Positions 25,063 to 31,954 of a DNA stretch of 42,995 nt are shown piece after piece; within the stretch, counting starts at the first letter, position 1, and every line of letters starts with the position of its first letter. The notes under the pieces are model-generated. The model saw only the letters and a list, made by a program, of their open reading frames with translations. It was not told where the DNA came from and searched no databases. The position numbers and the translations under genes were made by a program. Source of the DNA: CAVYPR01 sp052145775 (lineage in GTDB: Bacteria > Actinomycetota > Acidimicrobiia > Acidimicrobiales > RAAP-2); contig JBKQNY010000052.1 of NCBI GenBank assembly GCA_052145775.1, positions 1-42,995 of the forward strand, in the 5' to 3' direction.

Positions 25063-25509
25063 TCAAGCGGTCGTGACGAGGCGGACCACCGGGATCTCGC
25101 GTTCGGTCAGCTGCTGGTAGTAGGCCCACCCGTCGTAGTGCTCGGTGAGCCGGGGCCAGAAGGCGGCGGCGGCATCCCCGCGCAGGACCTCCGCCCTGAC
25201 CAAGGTTTTCTTGCGGCGGACCTGGACCTCGGCCGCCGGTGAGGCCTCGAGGTTGAGGAGCCAGGCCGGCGGCCGGTCCCGCCCGCCGTTGGAGCCGACC
25301 ACCACGTAGTCCTCCCCGTCGGGCATGTAGAGGAGCGGGGTGGTCCGCAGCTCGCCGGAGCGCCGGCCGGTGGTGGTGAGCAGGAGCATCGGCCCCATCG
25401 GCGACCGGTGGCCGATCAGCCCGCCGCTCAGGCGGTAGGCGCGGCGGTGGACCGGGTAGAACCAGCGGCCGAACCGGCGGTCGAAGGCCAGCGTGCGCTT
25501 GGGGTCCAT
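25063..25509 (-). CDS. Deazaflavin (F420)-dependent nitroreductase family protein
   Basis: The 148-residue product matches the Ddn/Rv3547-type split-barrel family: LTTTGRRSGELRTTPLLYM, then DYVVVGSNGGRDRPPAWLLN and LEASPAAEVQVRRK. Members use F420H2 to reduce quinones or nitro compounds and are largely confined to actinobacteria and related groups. The C-terminal part, EHYDGWAYYQQLTEREIPV, is also typical. The start is the ATG at 25509. It converges on mscR with a 10-base gap. The physiological substrate is unknown. Confidence 0.88.
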   Translation of the reverse strand: MDPKRTLAFDRRFGRWFYPVHRRAYRLSGGLIGHRSPMGPMLLLTTTGRRSGELRTTPLLYMPDGEDYVVVGSNGGRDRPPAWLLNLEASPAAEVQVRRKKTLVRAEVLRGDAAAAFWPRLTEHYDGWAYYQQLTEREIPVVRLVTTA

Positions 25510-25814
25510 CGCGGCAGTCTGTCATCGGTGGGTGGGCCATGAGTCGGACTCTGCTGCCTCGAGGTTGCGGCCGACGTCCGTCCGCTCGCGCCGCGGTCTC
25601 CCGTCCAGTGGATCGGCGTCCGCCCCAGCTGGCCATGCAGGCGTGCCGAGGGCTCCGGGCATCTTCCGGATCTGCTCGACCGGCGGTCGTCCTGCCGCCG
25701 AACCACAGCCAATTGGCGTGGGATCTTTATTTAATCTTGACAAAATTGGTAGGAATAGTTTAATTTGCCGTTCAAGCCGTCGCACCTGCGACGACTCGTG
25801 CAACCGAGGAAGGG
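25510..25814. other. Intergenic region with a local AT-rich island
   Basis: This 305-base stretch separates the metabolic genes from the surface-protein cluster. Its first 200 bases are GC-rich with no recognisable product in any frame. From about 25722 to 25766 the composition drops sharply to AT-rich, unlike anything else in the window, and contains the promoter described separately. A purine-rich ribosome site GAGGAAGGG ends the region. Confidence 0.7.
25737..25764 (+). promoter_or_regulatory. Sigma-70-like promoter for the surface/Pst cluster
   Basis: TTGACA at 25737-25742 is a perfect -35 consensus. After a 16-base spacer, TTTAAT at 25759-25764 serves as a good -10. The pair lies 50 bases upstream of the secreted protein start at 25815 in the only AT-rich island of the window. 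Consensus match and position make this the strongest promoter visible here; the exact start site is unverified. Confidence 0.65.
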
Positions 25815-27044
25815 ATGGGAACCGTGAGAAGGAAGAAGGTCCTCCTACGAGGGGCTGTACTGGGCACCGCGGTGGCGGCGGTGTCGATCGTCGGCATGGG
25901 ATCGGCGTTTGCCGACTACCAGCCCCAGCCGGGAGACATTGTCGGCGTGGGGGGCGACACGCCACAGTACGCGGTCGGCTTCGCCCTCAACGGTTACCCG
26001 CACGGCGGCCTCGGGTTCAACTCGTCGGCGACGGTCAACCGCGTGATCGCCTTCGATGCCACGGCTGACGGCAACGGGCGCAGCGCGTACGCCAACGGCT
26101 CGACCGAGGCGTCGCCCATTCCGCTCAACCCGACCGACGTGCTGCGGGCCAACACGTACCCCGTGCAGCGGGTCCAGAGCAGCGGGACAGCGATCAAGGC
26201 GTTGCTGGCCGACTGGCAGGCGACACCATCGACATCGCACAAGCAAAACCCGACATACACGAACGAGATCAACTTCGTGGCCAGCGCCAGCCTGCCGAGT
26301 TCGGCCCAACAGTCCCAGGCCGTCAACCAGGGCTGGGGAGGGCTCCACACCGTGCAGATCGCGACCGACAACATTGAGATTGCCGTGAACAGCGGCACCG
26401 GCGGGACGAACGCGCCCACCGGTCTCTCGGCGCAGCAGCTCCTGTACATCTATTCGACCAACGGCGCGAAGTGGAGCACAGTGCCAGGGATCACCTCAGG
26501 CTCTAGTGACGTGATCATCCCGGAGCTGCCGCCGGCAGGATCGTCGGTCTACAAGACCTTCATCAAGGCGCTCAACAAGGTGTACAACAACACGACGGGT
26601 ACAACGCCCGCTTTCACGCCGTCCACCAGCATCGTGACGGTCGAGCAGAACGCCCCGACAGCGGTGACCGGCGCGGCAAGGCCCGCCGATGCCATCGTGC
26701 CCTTCGCCGCCGGGCGGCTGAGCTTGTGGAACAACAGCTTCTTCCACAATCCGGCGACGGTCTTCCCGGGCGGCTCGGCGCTGAGTGCAAACGTCGCCCT
26801 GTTGAATGGGGCGCCCGGTGACAGCAACCCGGTCTACAAGAGCGCGATCTCCGACTACATCATCTTCCGTCAGAGCGACCTCAGTGACACGACGCCCATC
26901 GAGCCCGGCGGCACGCTGAATTGGGCGAAGGCCCTCTTCTCGGACACAGGCGGACCCCAGCCGTTCTTCGAGAAGGCCAGTACCCAGACGCTGTTGGCCG
27001 ACGCCGGCGTGACGCCGTCGTACGACGACATCGGGGTCACATAG
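25815..27044 (+). CDS. Secreted PstS-superfamily (periplasmic-binding-like) protein
   Basis: The 409-residue product begins with a Sec signal peptide (about 1-34, ending GSAFA). The mature start QPGDIVGVGGDTPQYAVG is the usual opening of actinobacterial secreted PstS-like solute-binding proteins. Later parts fit the fold: a strand near VNRVIAFDATAD, VQSSGTAIKALLAD, INFVASASLPSS and WGGLHTVQIATDNIEIAVN. No lipobox or C-terminal anchor is seen, so it is probably released or cell-wall associated. ATG 25815 and GTG 25824 are both possible starts. It opens the cluster behind the TTGACA promoter. The ligand cannot be inferred; phosphate is only one possibility. Confidence 0.75.
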   Translation: MGTVRRKKVLLRGAVLGTAVAAVSIVGMGSAFADYQPQPGDIVGVGGDTPQYAVGFALNGYPHGGLGFNSSATVNRVIAFDATADGNGRSAYANGSTEASPIPLNPTDVLRANTYPVQRVQSSGTAIKALLADWQATPSTSHKQNPTYTNEINFVASASLPSSAQQSQAVNQGWGGLHTVQIATDNIEIAVNSGTGGTNAPTGLSAQQLLYIYSTNGAKWSTVPGITSGSSDVIIPELPPAGSSVYKTFIKALNKVYNNTTGTTPAFTPSTSIVTVEQNAPTAVTGAARPADAIVPFAAGRLSLWNNSFFHNPATVFPGGSALSANVALLNGAPGDSNPVYKSAISDYIIFRQSDLSDTTPIEPGGTLNWAKALFSDTGGPQPFFEKASTQTLLADAGVTPSYDDIGVT

Positions 27045-27196
27045 CGGACTGCCGGTTTCCGGGCTGGGCGGAGGACCTTGTGAACGGACTCTGCCCAACC
27101 CGGGCCGGCATTGCACTCCAATGACGGTCGGCCTCGCCGACATGCCCTAGCAGACATGACAGGACCATTTCCATCAATGGATCGGAGAATTTTACC

Positions 27197-29338
27197 ATGA
27201 GCAAGTTGTCCAGACCCCTCGCGATCGTGGGGGTGCTCTCCCTGGTCGTCGGGTTCCTCGTCGCCGGATTTGCCGGCCTGGCGGCGGCCGCAACCCCCCC
27301 GTGGCAGACGTCGCCACCGTCACAGGAAGTCGGCGGCCTGCTGTTCTACAACTCGGCCGGACAGCAGATCACGGGCGGCAGCACGACGGTCGCCCCCTTC
27401 GCCGCCTATGCGAAGGGCACGACCGTCCTCAACGCCGGCGACTCGCAGGCGACGCTCTTCGCCTACACGCCGACCCTCCAGGCCCCGGGGAACTGGAGCG
27501 GCGAGCAACTGGGCGGTTCGACCACATACCCGAACGCCAGTGCCCCGGCTCCGCTCAACACGGCGAAGCCGCTCTACACGGGTGCGCCGACGGACACAAC
27601 CCTCAAGACATACGCCAGGCAGTACCCGAACACACTGAGCACAAGCGGCTATGCGGGCCTCTACGAGCTCCGCCTCAAGACCAGTGACCCGACCACCACG
27701 ACGACCTACGACGCAGCAGACATCCAGATCACCGGGACCACGTGGTCCGTCGTCTACCCGACGGTGTCGCTCAACCCGACCACGGTCGCGCTGACGGCCA
27801 CGCCGACTGGTTCGCAGACCTACGGGCAGTCCGTCTCGCTGAGCGCGTCGGTGTCGCCGTCAGTCGCCGGTTCGGTCCAGTTCGAGGACAACGGCTCTCC
27901 CATCGGGTCGCCGGTGTCGGAGACGACCGGTACCGCGGCGACCACCACGGCGTCGCTTGGAGTGACCCTGCCCCTCGGAGCGAACACCCTCGATGCCGTC
28001 TTCACCCCGGCGACGGACCTCGCCTACAGCGGATCCTCGACGGCAACGGAATTACCGGCGGGAACGGTCAACTACAGCGTGACCTCGATCGGGACGTCGG
28101 CGAGCATCTCGTCGGTGAGCCCCTCCAGCCCCCAGTACGCAGGGACGTCGGAGACGATCGATGCGACCGTGGCCGACAATGACTCCACCACGCCGGCCGG
28201 AACCGTGCAGTTCGAGTACCAGCTCAACGGGGCCGGCCCGGAGGTCGATCTCGGTTCCCCGCAGATCGTTTCCGCAGGGGCCGCCTCGGTCACGACGACG
28301 TCGCTCCCGATCGGCACCGATGATCTGGCCGCGGTCTTCAACCCGACCTCCGCCGACTACGCGTCATCCACGGCGACGGCAGTGTCGTTCACGGTGCAGA
28401 CGCCTCCCGGCGACACCACGAAAACGGCGCTGACGGTGGACCCGACCTCGGCGACGACCAATTCGCTCGTCCAGCTGACGGCGTCGGTGACCAACGTGAC
28501 CACGACGGCCACGACCGCCGCACCGACGGGAACCGTCACGTTCTACGACAACGGGGCCACCAATTCGAACGCCATCACCGGCAGCAGCATCGCCCTAGAG
28601 ACGGTGAACCTCGGGGCCGGAGGGACAGCGAGCGTGACATACCCGATCGGCCCGGCCGGAACCCACTACATCGTGGCCGCATTCAACTCGTCGAATCTGT
28701 CCCAGTGGGCCAATTCCACGTCGGCGGCCGTGGACTGCACGGCCCCGGCCCAGGGCTCGTACCCGCCGGCCGCCCAGAACGTCGAGGTCGCCATCCCAGC
28801 CGGGACCCTGACGATCACGACCCCCTACTCGCCGACCAACCCGTTCAATCTCGGCACGGCGACGTTGAACGCGGGGAGCGGTACCTACTCGGCCAGCGCC
28901 CCGTTCGGAAGCGCCGCGCATCCGAGTCAGGGCGTCACCGTCACCGACACCGGCATCGGTGAAAACACGTGGACCGCATCTGCCGAGGTGACCAACTTCA
29001 CCAGCGGAGGCGAAGTGAGTCCCAGCGACGACATCAACGCCGAGAACCTGACCTTCACCGGGGTCACGCCGGGGTATCTCACCGGCAATGACTACGGGAC
29101 CTCGGGCACCAATGGAGGGACGATCGCCGTCAACACCAACGATGTGGGCAACGGTGGCGTCGTCTACGCAGCCGGGGCGAGCGGGAGCGAGGGCCTGGCA
29201 AGCGTGCCGCACGCCTTCGCCTCAAGCAGCGCTCCGGGCACCGGCTCGGTCTACATCTACGGGCTACTGAACCTGGTGGCGCCCTCGTCGGTGGCGCCGG
29301 GGGAGTACACCGCCACGCTCACCTTCACGATCGTGTAG
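27197..29338 (+). CDS. Secreted Ig-repeat protein with shared N-terminal domain and WxL-like tail
   Basis: This 713-residue protein has a signal peptide (about 1-31, ending AAAA). Residues 47-188 form a domain shared with the two other secreted proteins nearby (GGLLFYNSAGQQITGG ... WSGEQLGG ... TTWSVVYP). About three bacterial Ig-like repeats follow (roughly 190-520), with cores like GSVQFEDNGSPIGSP, GTVQFEYQLNG and GTVTFYDNG. The last 180 residues end SVAPGEYTATLTFTIV, which resembles the C-terminal strands of WxL cell-wall-binding domains with Phe in place of Trp. A GGAG site lies 8 bases upstream of the ATG. It contains a rare TTA leucine codon near 28052. A strong hairpin follows the stop. 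Confidence 0.8.
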   Translation: MSKLSRPLAIVGVLSLVVGFLVAGFAGLAAAATPPWQTSPPSQEVGGLLFYNSAGQQITGGSTTVAPFAAYAKGTTVLNAGDSQATLFAYTPTLQAPGNWSGEQLGGSTTYPNASAPAPLNTAKPLYTGAPTDTTLKTYARQYPNTLSTSGYAGLYELRLKTSDPTTTTTYDAADIQITGTTWSVVYPTVSLNPTTVALTATPTGSQTYGQSVSLSASVSPSVAGSVQFEDNGSPIGSPVSETTGTAATTTASLGVTLPLGANTLDAVFTPATDLAYSGSSTATELPAGTVNYSVTSIGTSASISSVSPSSPQYAGTSETIDATVADNDSTTPAGTVQFEYQLNGAGPEVDLGSPQIVSAGAASVTTTSLPIGTDDLAAVFNPTSADYASSTATAVSFTVQTPPGDTTKTALTVDPTSATTNSLVQLTASVTNVTTTATTAAPTGTVTFYDNGATNSNAITGSSIALETVNLGAGGTASVTYPIGPAGTHYIVAAFNSSNLSQWANSTSAAVDCTAPAQGSYPPAAQNVEVAIPAGTLTITTPYSPTNPFNLGTATLNAGSGTYSASAPFGSAAHPSQGVTVTDTGIGENTWTASAEVTNFTSGGEVSPSDDINAENLTFTGVTPGYLTGNDYGTSGTNGGTIAVNTNDVGNGGVVYAAGASGSEGLASVPHAFASSSAPGTGSVYIYGLLNLVAPSSVAPGEYTATLTFTIV

Positions 29339-29384
29339 GAGGCGACGGATCGCCCCGGGGTATCCCCCCACCCCGGAGGCAACT

Positions 29385-29428
29385 CGGGAGGGCGGGAACC
29401 GGTCCCCCTGCCGGTTCTCGCCCTCCCG
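29385..29428 (+). terminator. Strong hairpin after the Ig-repeat gene
   Basis: The left arm GGGAGGGCGGGAACCGG (29386-29402) pairs with the right arm at 29411-29427 across an 8-base loop, with one mismatch in 17; C29385 and G29428 can extend the stem. It starts 47 bases after the stop at 29338. There is no T-tract, so it may be a GC-type terminator or an mRNA-stabilising structure separating the upstream genes from the next promoter. Confidence 0.55.
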
Positions 29429-29495
29429 CTTCGCGTGCCGGGACTGGACGGAGCCCCACTGGGATCTCCGCGTGCTCGGACCGGGCGGGGGCGCC

Positions 29496-29524
29496 TTGCC
29501 CGTCAGGAATCCACCCGATACACT
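29496..29524 (+). promoter_or_regulatory. Possible promoter for the DUF916-like gene operon
   Basis: TTGCCC (29496-29501), a 17-base spacer and TACACT (29519-29524) make a reasonable -35/-10 pair, in a small AT-richer patch. Just downstream, CTAAATCT and AGATTAG (29523-29540) form an imperfect inverted repeat that could be an operator or part of the leader. The coding start at 29629 would leave a leader of about 100 bases. Confidence 0.45.
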
Positions 29525-29628
29525 AAATCTGAGAAGATTAGTCAGGTATAGAGTGCGGTCCTCGATGGAGCCCTGCCCCGCCAGCCCCTGGCGTGCTGCG
29601 CAGGCGATCCGACGGCAAGGGGGAGATG

Positions 29629-30930
29629 GTGCCAGGAAGAAAGTCGCGCTCCTTCGTCCGTGCGAACGGGCTCGGCGGTGTGGCACTCGGCTTGGTGACT
29701 GCGGCAGCGGTCCTCGTGGGTTGTGCTGCACCTGCGTGGGCCCATAGCGGGTCGACCGTTCTGGCGGCGGGGGACTCGCATGCAGGGACGGCACATGCCC
29801 GCACTTCGGGGCCGAGCACCATCAGCCCGGTTTCTCCCACATCCACAGGCCGGGTGACCTTCGGGATCGCACCGTCATCGGGTGCTGGGCCCGACGGCCG
29901 GTCCTGGTTCGACTTGGGGGTGACTCCCGGCGGTGTCTTGCACGACCACGTAGCCCTGGTCAACTACTCGAAGGCGCCCCTGTCCCTCGGGTTGAGCGCC
30001 ACGGACGCAGAGGAGACGGCCGGCGGCAGCTTCGGGCTCCTCCCACCCGGCGCCAAGTCCAGAGGCGCCGGGTCATGGATCGCTCTGCCGGCAGGGTCCA
30101 CAACCGTCGTGGTGCCACCGAAGAGCACCTCGGGGACGCCAGGGACGGTCGTCGTGCCGTTCAGCATGCACATTCCGGCGGCGGCGGCACCCGGCGACTA
30201 TGCGGGTGGCCTGGTCGCCTCGCTGCGCACGGTGGGAGCCAATTCGTCGGGCCAGCGGATCGTGCTCTACCAGCGGGTCGGCACCCGGGTCTACGTCCAG
30301 GTGTCCGGCCGGCTCGCCCCGGACCTGACGGTGGGCGATCTCCACGCCACCTACGAGCAGACGCTCAACCCCTTCGGCGAGGGCAAGGCGGTGGTTACCT
30401 ATGTGCTGCACAACGCCGGGAACGTCGACCTGGCGGTGACCCAGACAGTCGGCGTGTCGGAGGTGATCGGCTCGGCCCGGACGACCAGGGTGCCCGCCGT
30501 CGCGGTGCTGCTGCCGGGAGCAGCCGTGAACGAGCGCGTCACGGTGGCCGGGGTCTGGCCACAGTTCCGCCTCAGCGCATCGGTGACGGCCCGGGGCCAC
30601 AACCCGCTCGGGGGAGGGGCAAAGGCGGTGGCGACGACCGCGAGTTCCGGGTTCTGGGCGGTCCCCTGGCCCCTCATCGTGCTGATCCTCCTGGTCCTCG
30701 TGGCTGCCGGGCTCTACCGCCGCTCTCGCCGTCGGGCCGGGGCCGTGGGCCCAGATGACGGAGGCCAGGGGCGTGCCGGCGACGGCGACGGCGGGAGCGG
30801 CGCCGGGCCTGGTGCCGACCTGGACGGCGGCGAGCTCCATGACGGGATCGAAGCGGGAGTGGCAAGTGCCGTGCCGGATGCCACGGTGGCCAGTGCGGCG
30901 AGGGGAAAGCACGTCAAGGTGGAATCGTGA
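29629..30930 (+). CDS. DUF916-like (WxL-interacting) membrane-anchored surface protein
   Basis: The 433-residue product has an N-terminal signal ending either in a lipobox-like LVGC or at an AWA signal-peptidase site. Residues about 80-220 resemble DUF916, the peptidoglycan-binding domain of WxL-interacting proteins: FGIAPSSGAGPDGRSWFDLG, VTPGGVLHDHVALVNYSKAP and the later PGDYAGGLVASLR. Near residue 340-365 is a membrane segment (PWPLIVLILLVLVAAGLY) followed by RRSRRR and a Gly/Asp-rich tail. The GTG at 29629 was chosen for AAGGGGG five bases upstream; ATG 29626 is an alternative. Its stop overlaps the next gene in GTGA. Family assignment is by motif recall. Confidence 0.72.
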   Translation: MPGRKSRSFVRANGLGGVALGLVTAAAVLVGCAAPAWAHSGSTVLAAGDSHAGTAHARTSGPSTISPVSPTSTGRVTFGIAPSSGAGPDGRSWFDLGVTPGGVLHDHVALVNYSKAPLSLGLSATDAEETAGGSFGLLPPGAKSRGAGSWIALPAGSTTVVVPPKSTSGTPGTVVVPFSMHIPAAAAPGDYAGGLVASLRTVGANSSGQRIVLYQRVGTRVYVQVSGRLAPDLTVGDLHATYEQTLNPFGEGKAVVTYVLHNAGNVDLAVTQTVGVSEVIGSARTTRVPAVAVLLPGAAVNERVTVAGVWPQFRLSASVTARGHNPLGGGAKAVATTASSGFWAVPWPLIVLILLVLVAAGLYRRSRRRAGAVGPDDGGQGRAGDGDGGSGAGPGADLDGGELHDGIEAGVASAVPDATVASAARGKHVKVES

Positions 30931-31952
30931 GCCGAGCCCGCACGCTGAGGTTCTCCATCGCCGCCGGCGCGCTGCTCTTCGGCTTGGCCGCGAGCGCCGC
31001 GCCGGCGACGGCGACAGGCGCCGTGCCGTACACCGATCCGAGCTCGTCGGGCTACCTCGGTCTGTGCAACCAGGCCGGCCAGCAGGTCACGAGCGGCAGC
31101 ATCACCACCGCCCCGTTCGCCTGGCTGGCCGCATCGTCCGTCCCGGCAAAAGCGCCCTACAACGGCTCGGGACGGACGGCGACCCTTTACGCATTCCTTC
31201 CCCTCCAGGGCTTCCCGCCGGGCGACTGGAGCGGTCAGACAATGACCGCTGCCTCCTCGTACTCGAACCCGACAGTTCCGATGGCCGCCGGAACCAGCAG
31301 GGACCCGACCCTGAAGGATTTCATCGAGGCCTACCCTCCCAAGTGGGACGGCTTCATCCAGCTCCGCATGTACCTGGACACGACAGACCAGCCCGCGTCG
31401 ACCAAGCACTATCCGACCCTCAACATCCAGGTGACAGGCGAGACCTGGCACGCCGTCGGGGGCGGGCCGGTGAACTGCGGGGCGGGAACGGCGACGTCGG
31501 CTGAGGTGGTGCTCGCACCGACCACGACCGCACCGACCACGACCGCACCGCCCACGACCTCGGTCACCTCGCACGCCCCGGCCACCGGCGCCCAGAAGGG
31601 CTCCAGTGGCTCCGGGGGGCCCTCGGTGGGGGCCCACGGTGCGGTCGGCACCAGCGGCGTCTCGTCCACCACCGTCCCGGCCTCAAGCAGTTCACCAGCC
31701 CACGCTTCGGGGGCACAGGGCAGTTCGGGTGGGGGATCGAGCACCGCGGCGGGTGGAGGGCCGCCGTCGGGGGGCTCCGCCGGCCTGGTCATCGGCCTGG
31801 TGCTTGGCGCCCTGGTGGTCCTGGGGGTGCTGGCCTACGCCCTGATCCGTCGGCGGCGATCTCGATCCCAGAGCGCTGTGGTCGCCGATCCCGAAACCAA
31901 CAATAACGATGAAGCTGATAAAGTCGAGCAATTCACTCAGAAAGGTTTGTGA
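30927..31952 (+). CDS. Small membrane-anchored protein with the shared N-terminal domain
   Basis: This 341-residue protein has a signal peptide (about 1-30). Residues 41-176 are a shortened version of the domain found in the 27197 and 31955 proteins (GYLGLCNQAGQQVTSGSITTAPFAW, split here as GYLGLCNQAGQQ and SGSITTAPF; then GDWSGQTM and VTGETWHAV). A Thr/Pro then Ser/Gly-rich stalk follows (about 190-280). A single membrane helix, GLVIGLVLGALVVLGVL, and the basic stop RRRRSRSQS anchor it, with a short acidic cytoplasmic tail. It starts at a GTG overlapping the previous stop, with AAGGTGG as ribosome site, and ends overlapping the GTG that precedes the next start. Its function is unknown. Confidence 0.82.
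   Translation: MSRARTLRFSIAAGALLFGLAASAAPATATGAVPYTDPSSSGYLGLCNQAGQQVTSGSITTAPFAWLAASSVPAKAPYNGSGRTATLYAFLPLQGFPPGDWSGQTMTAASSYSNPTVPMAAGTSRDPTLKDFIEAYPPKWDGFIQLRMYLDTTDQPASTKHYPTLNIQVTGETWHAVGGGPVNCGAGTATSAEVVLAPTTTAPTTTAPPTTSVTSHAPATGAQKGSSGSGGPSVGAHGAVGTSGVSSTTVPASSSSPAHASGAQGSSGGGSSTAAGGGPPSGGSAGLVIGLVLGALVVLGVLAYALIRRRRSRSQSAVVADPETNNNDEADKVEQFTQKGL
31515..31559 (+). repeat. Three 15-base tandem repeats in the stalk region
   Basis: The unit GCACCGACCACGACC occurs at 31515-31529 and 31530-31544, with a third copy at 31545-31559 differing by one base. It encodes Ala-Pro-Thr-Thr-Thr steps in the Thr/Pro-rich stalk of the anchored protein. Slippage here would change stalk length without shifting the frame. 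Confidence 0.8.
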
Positions 31953-31954
31953 CG

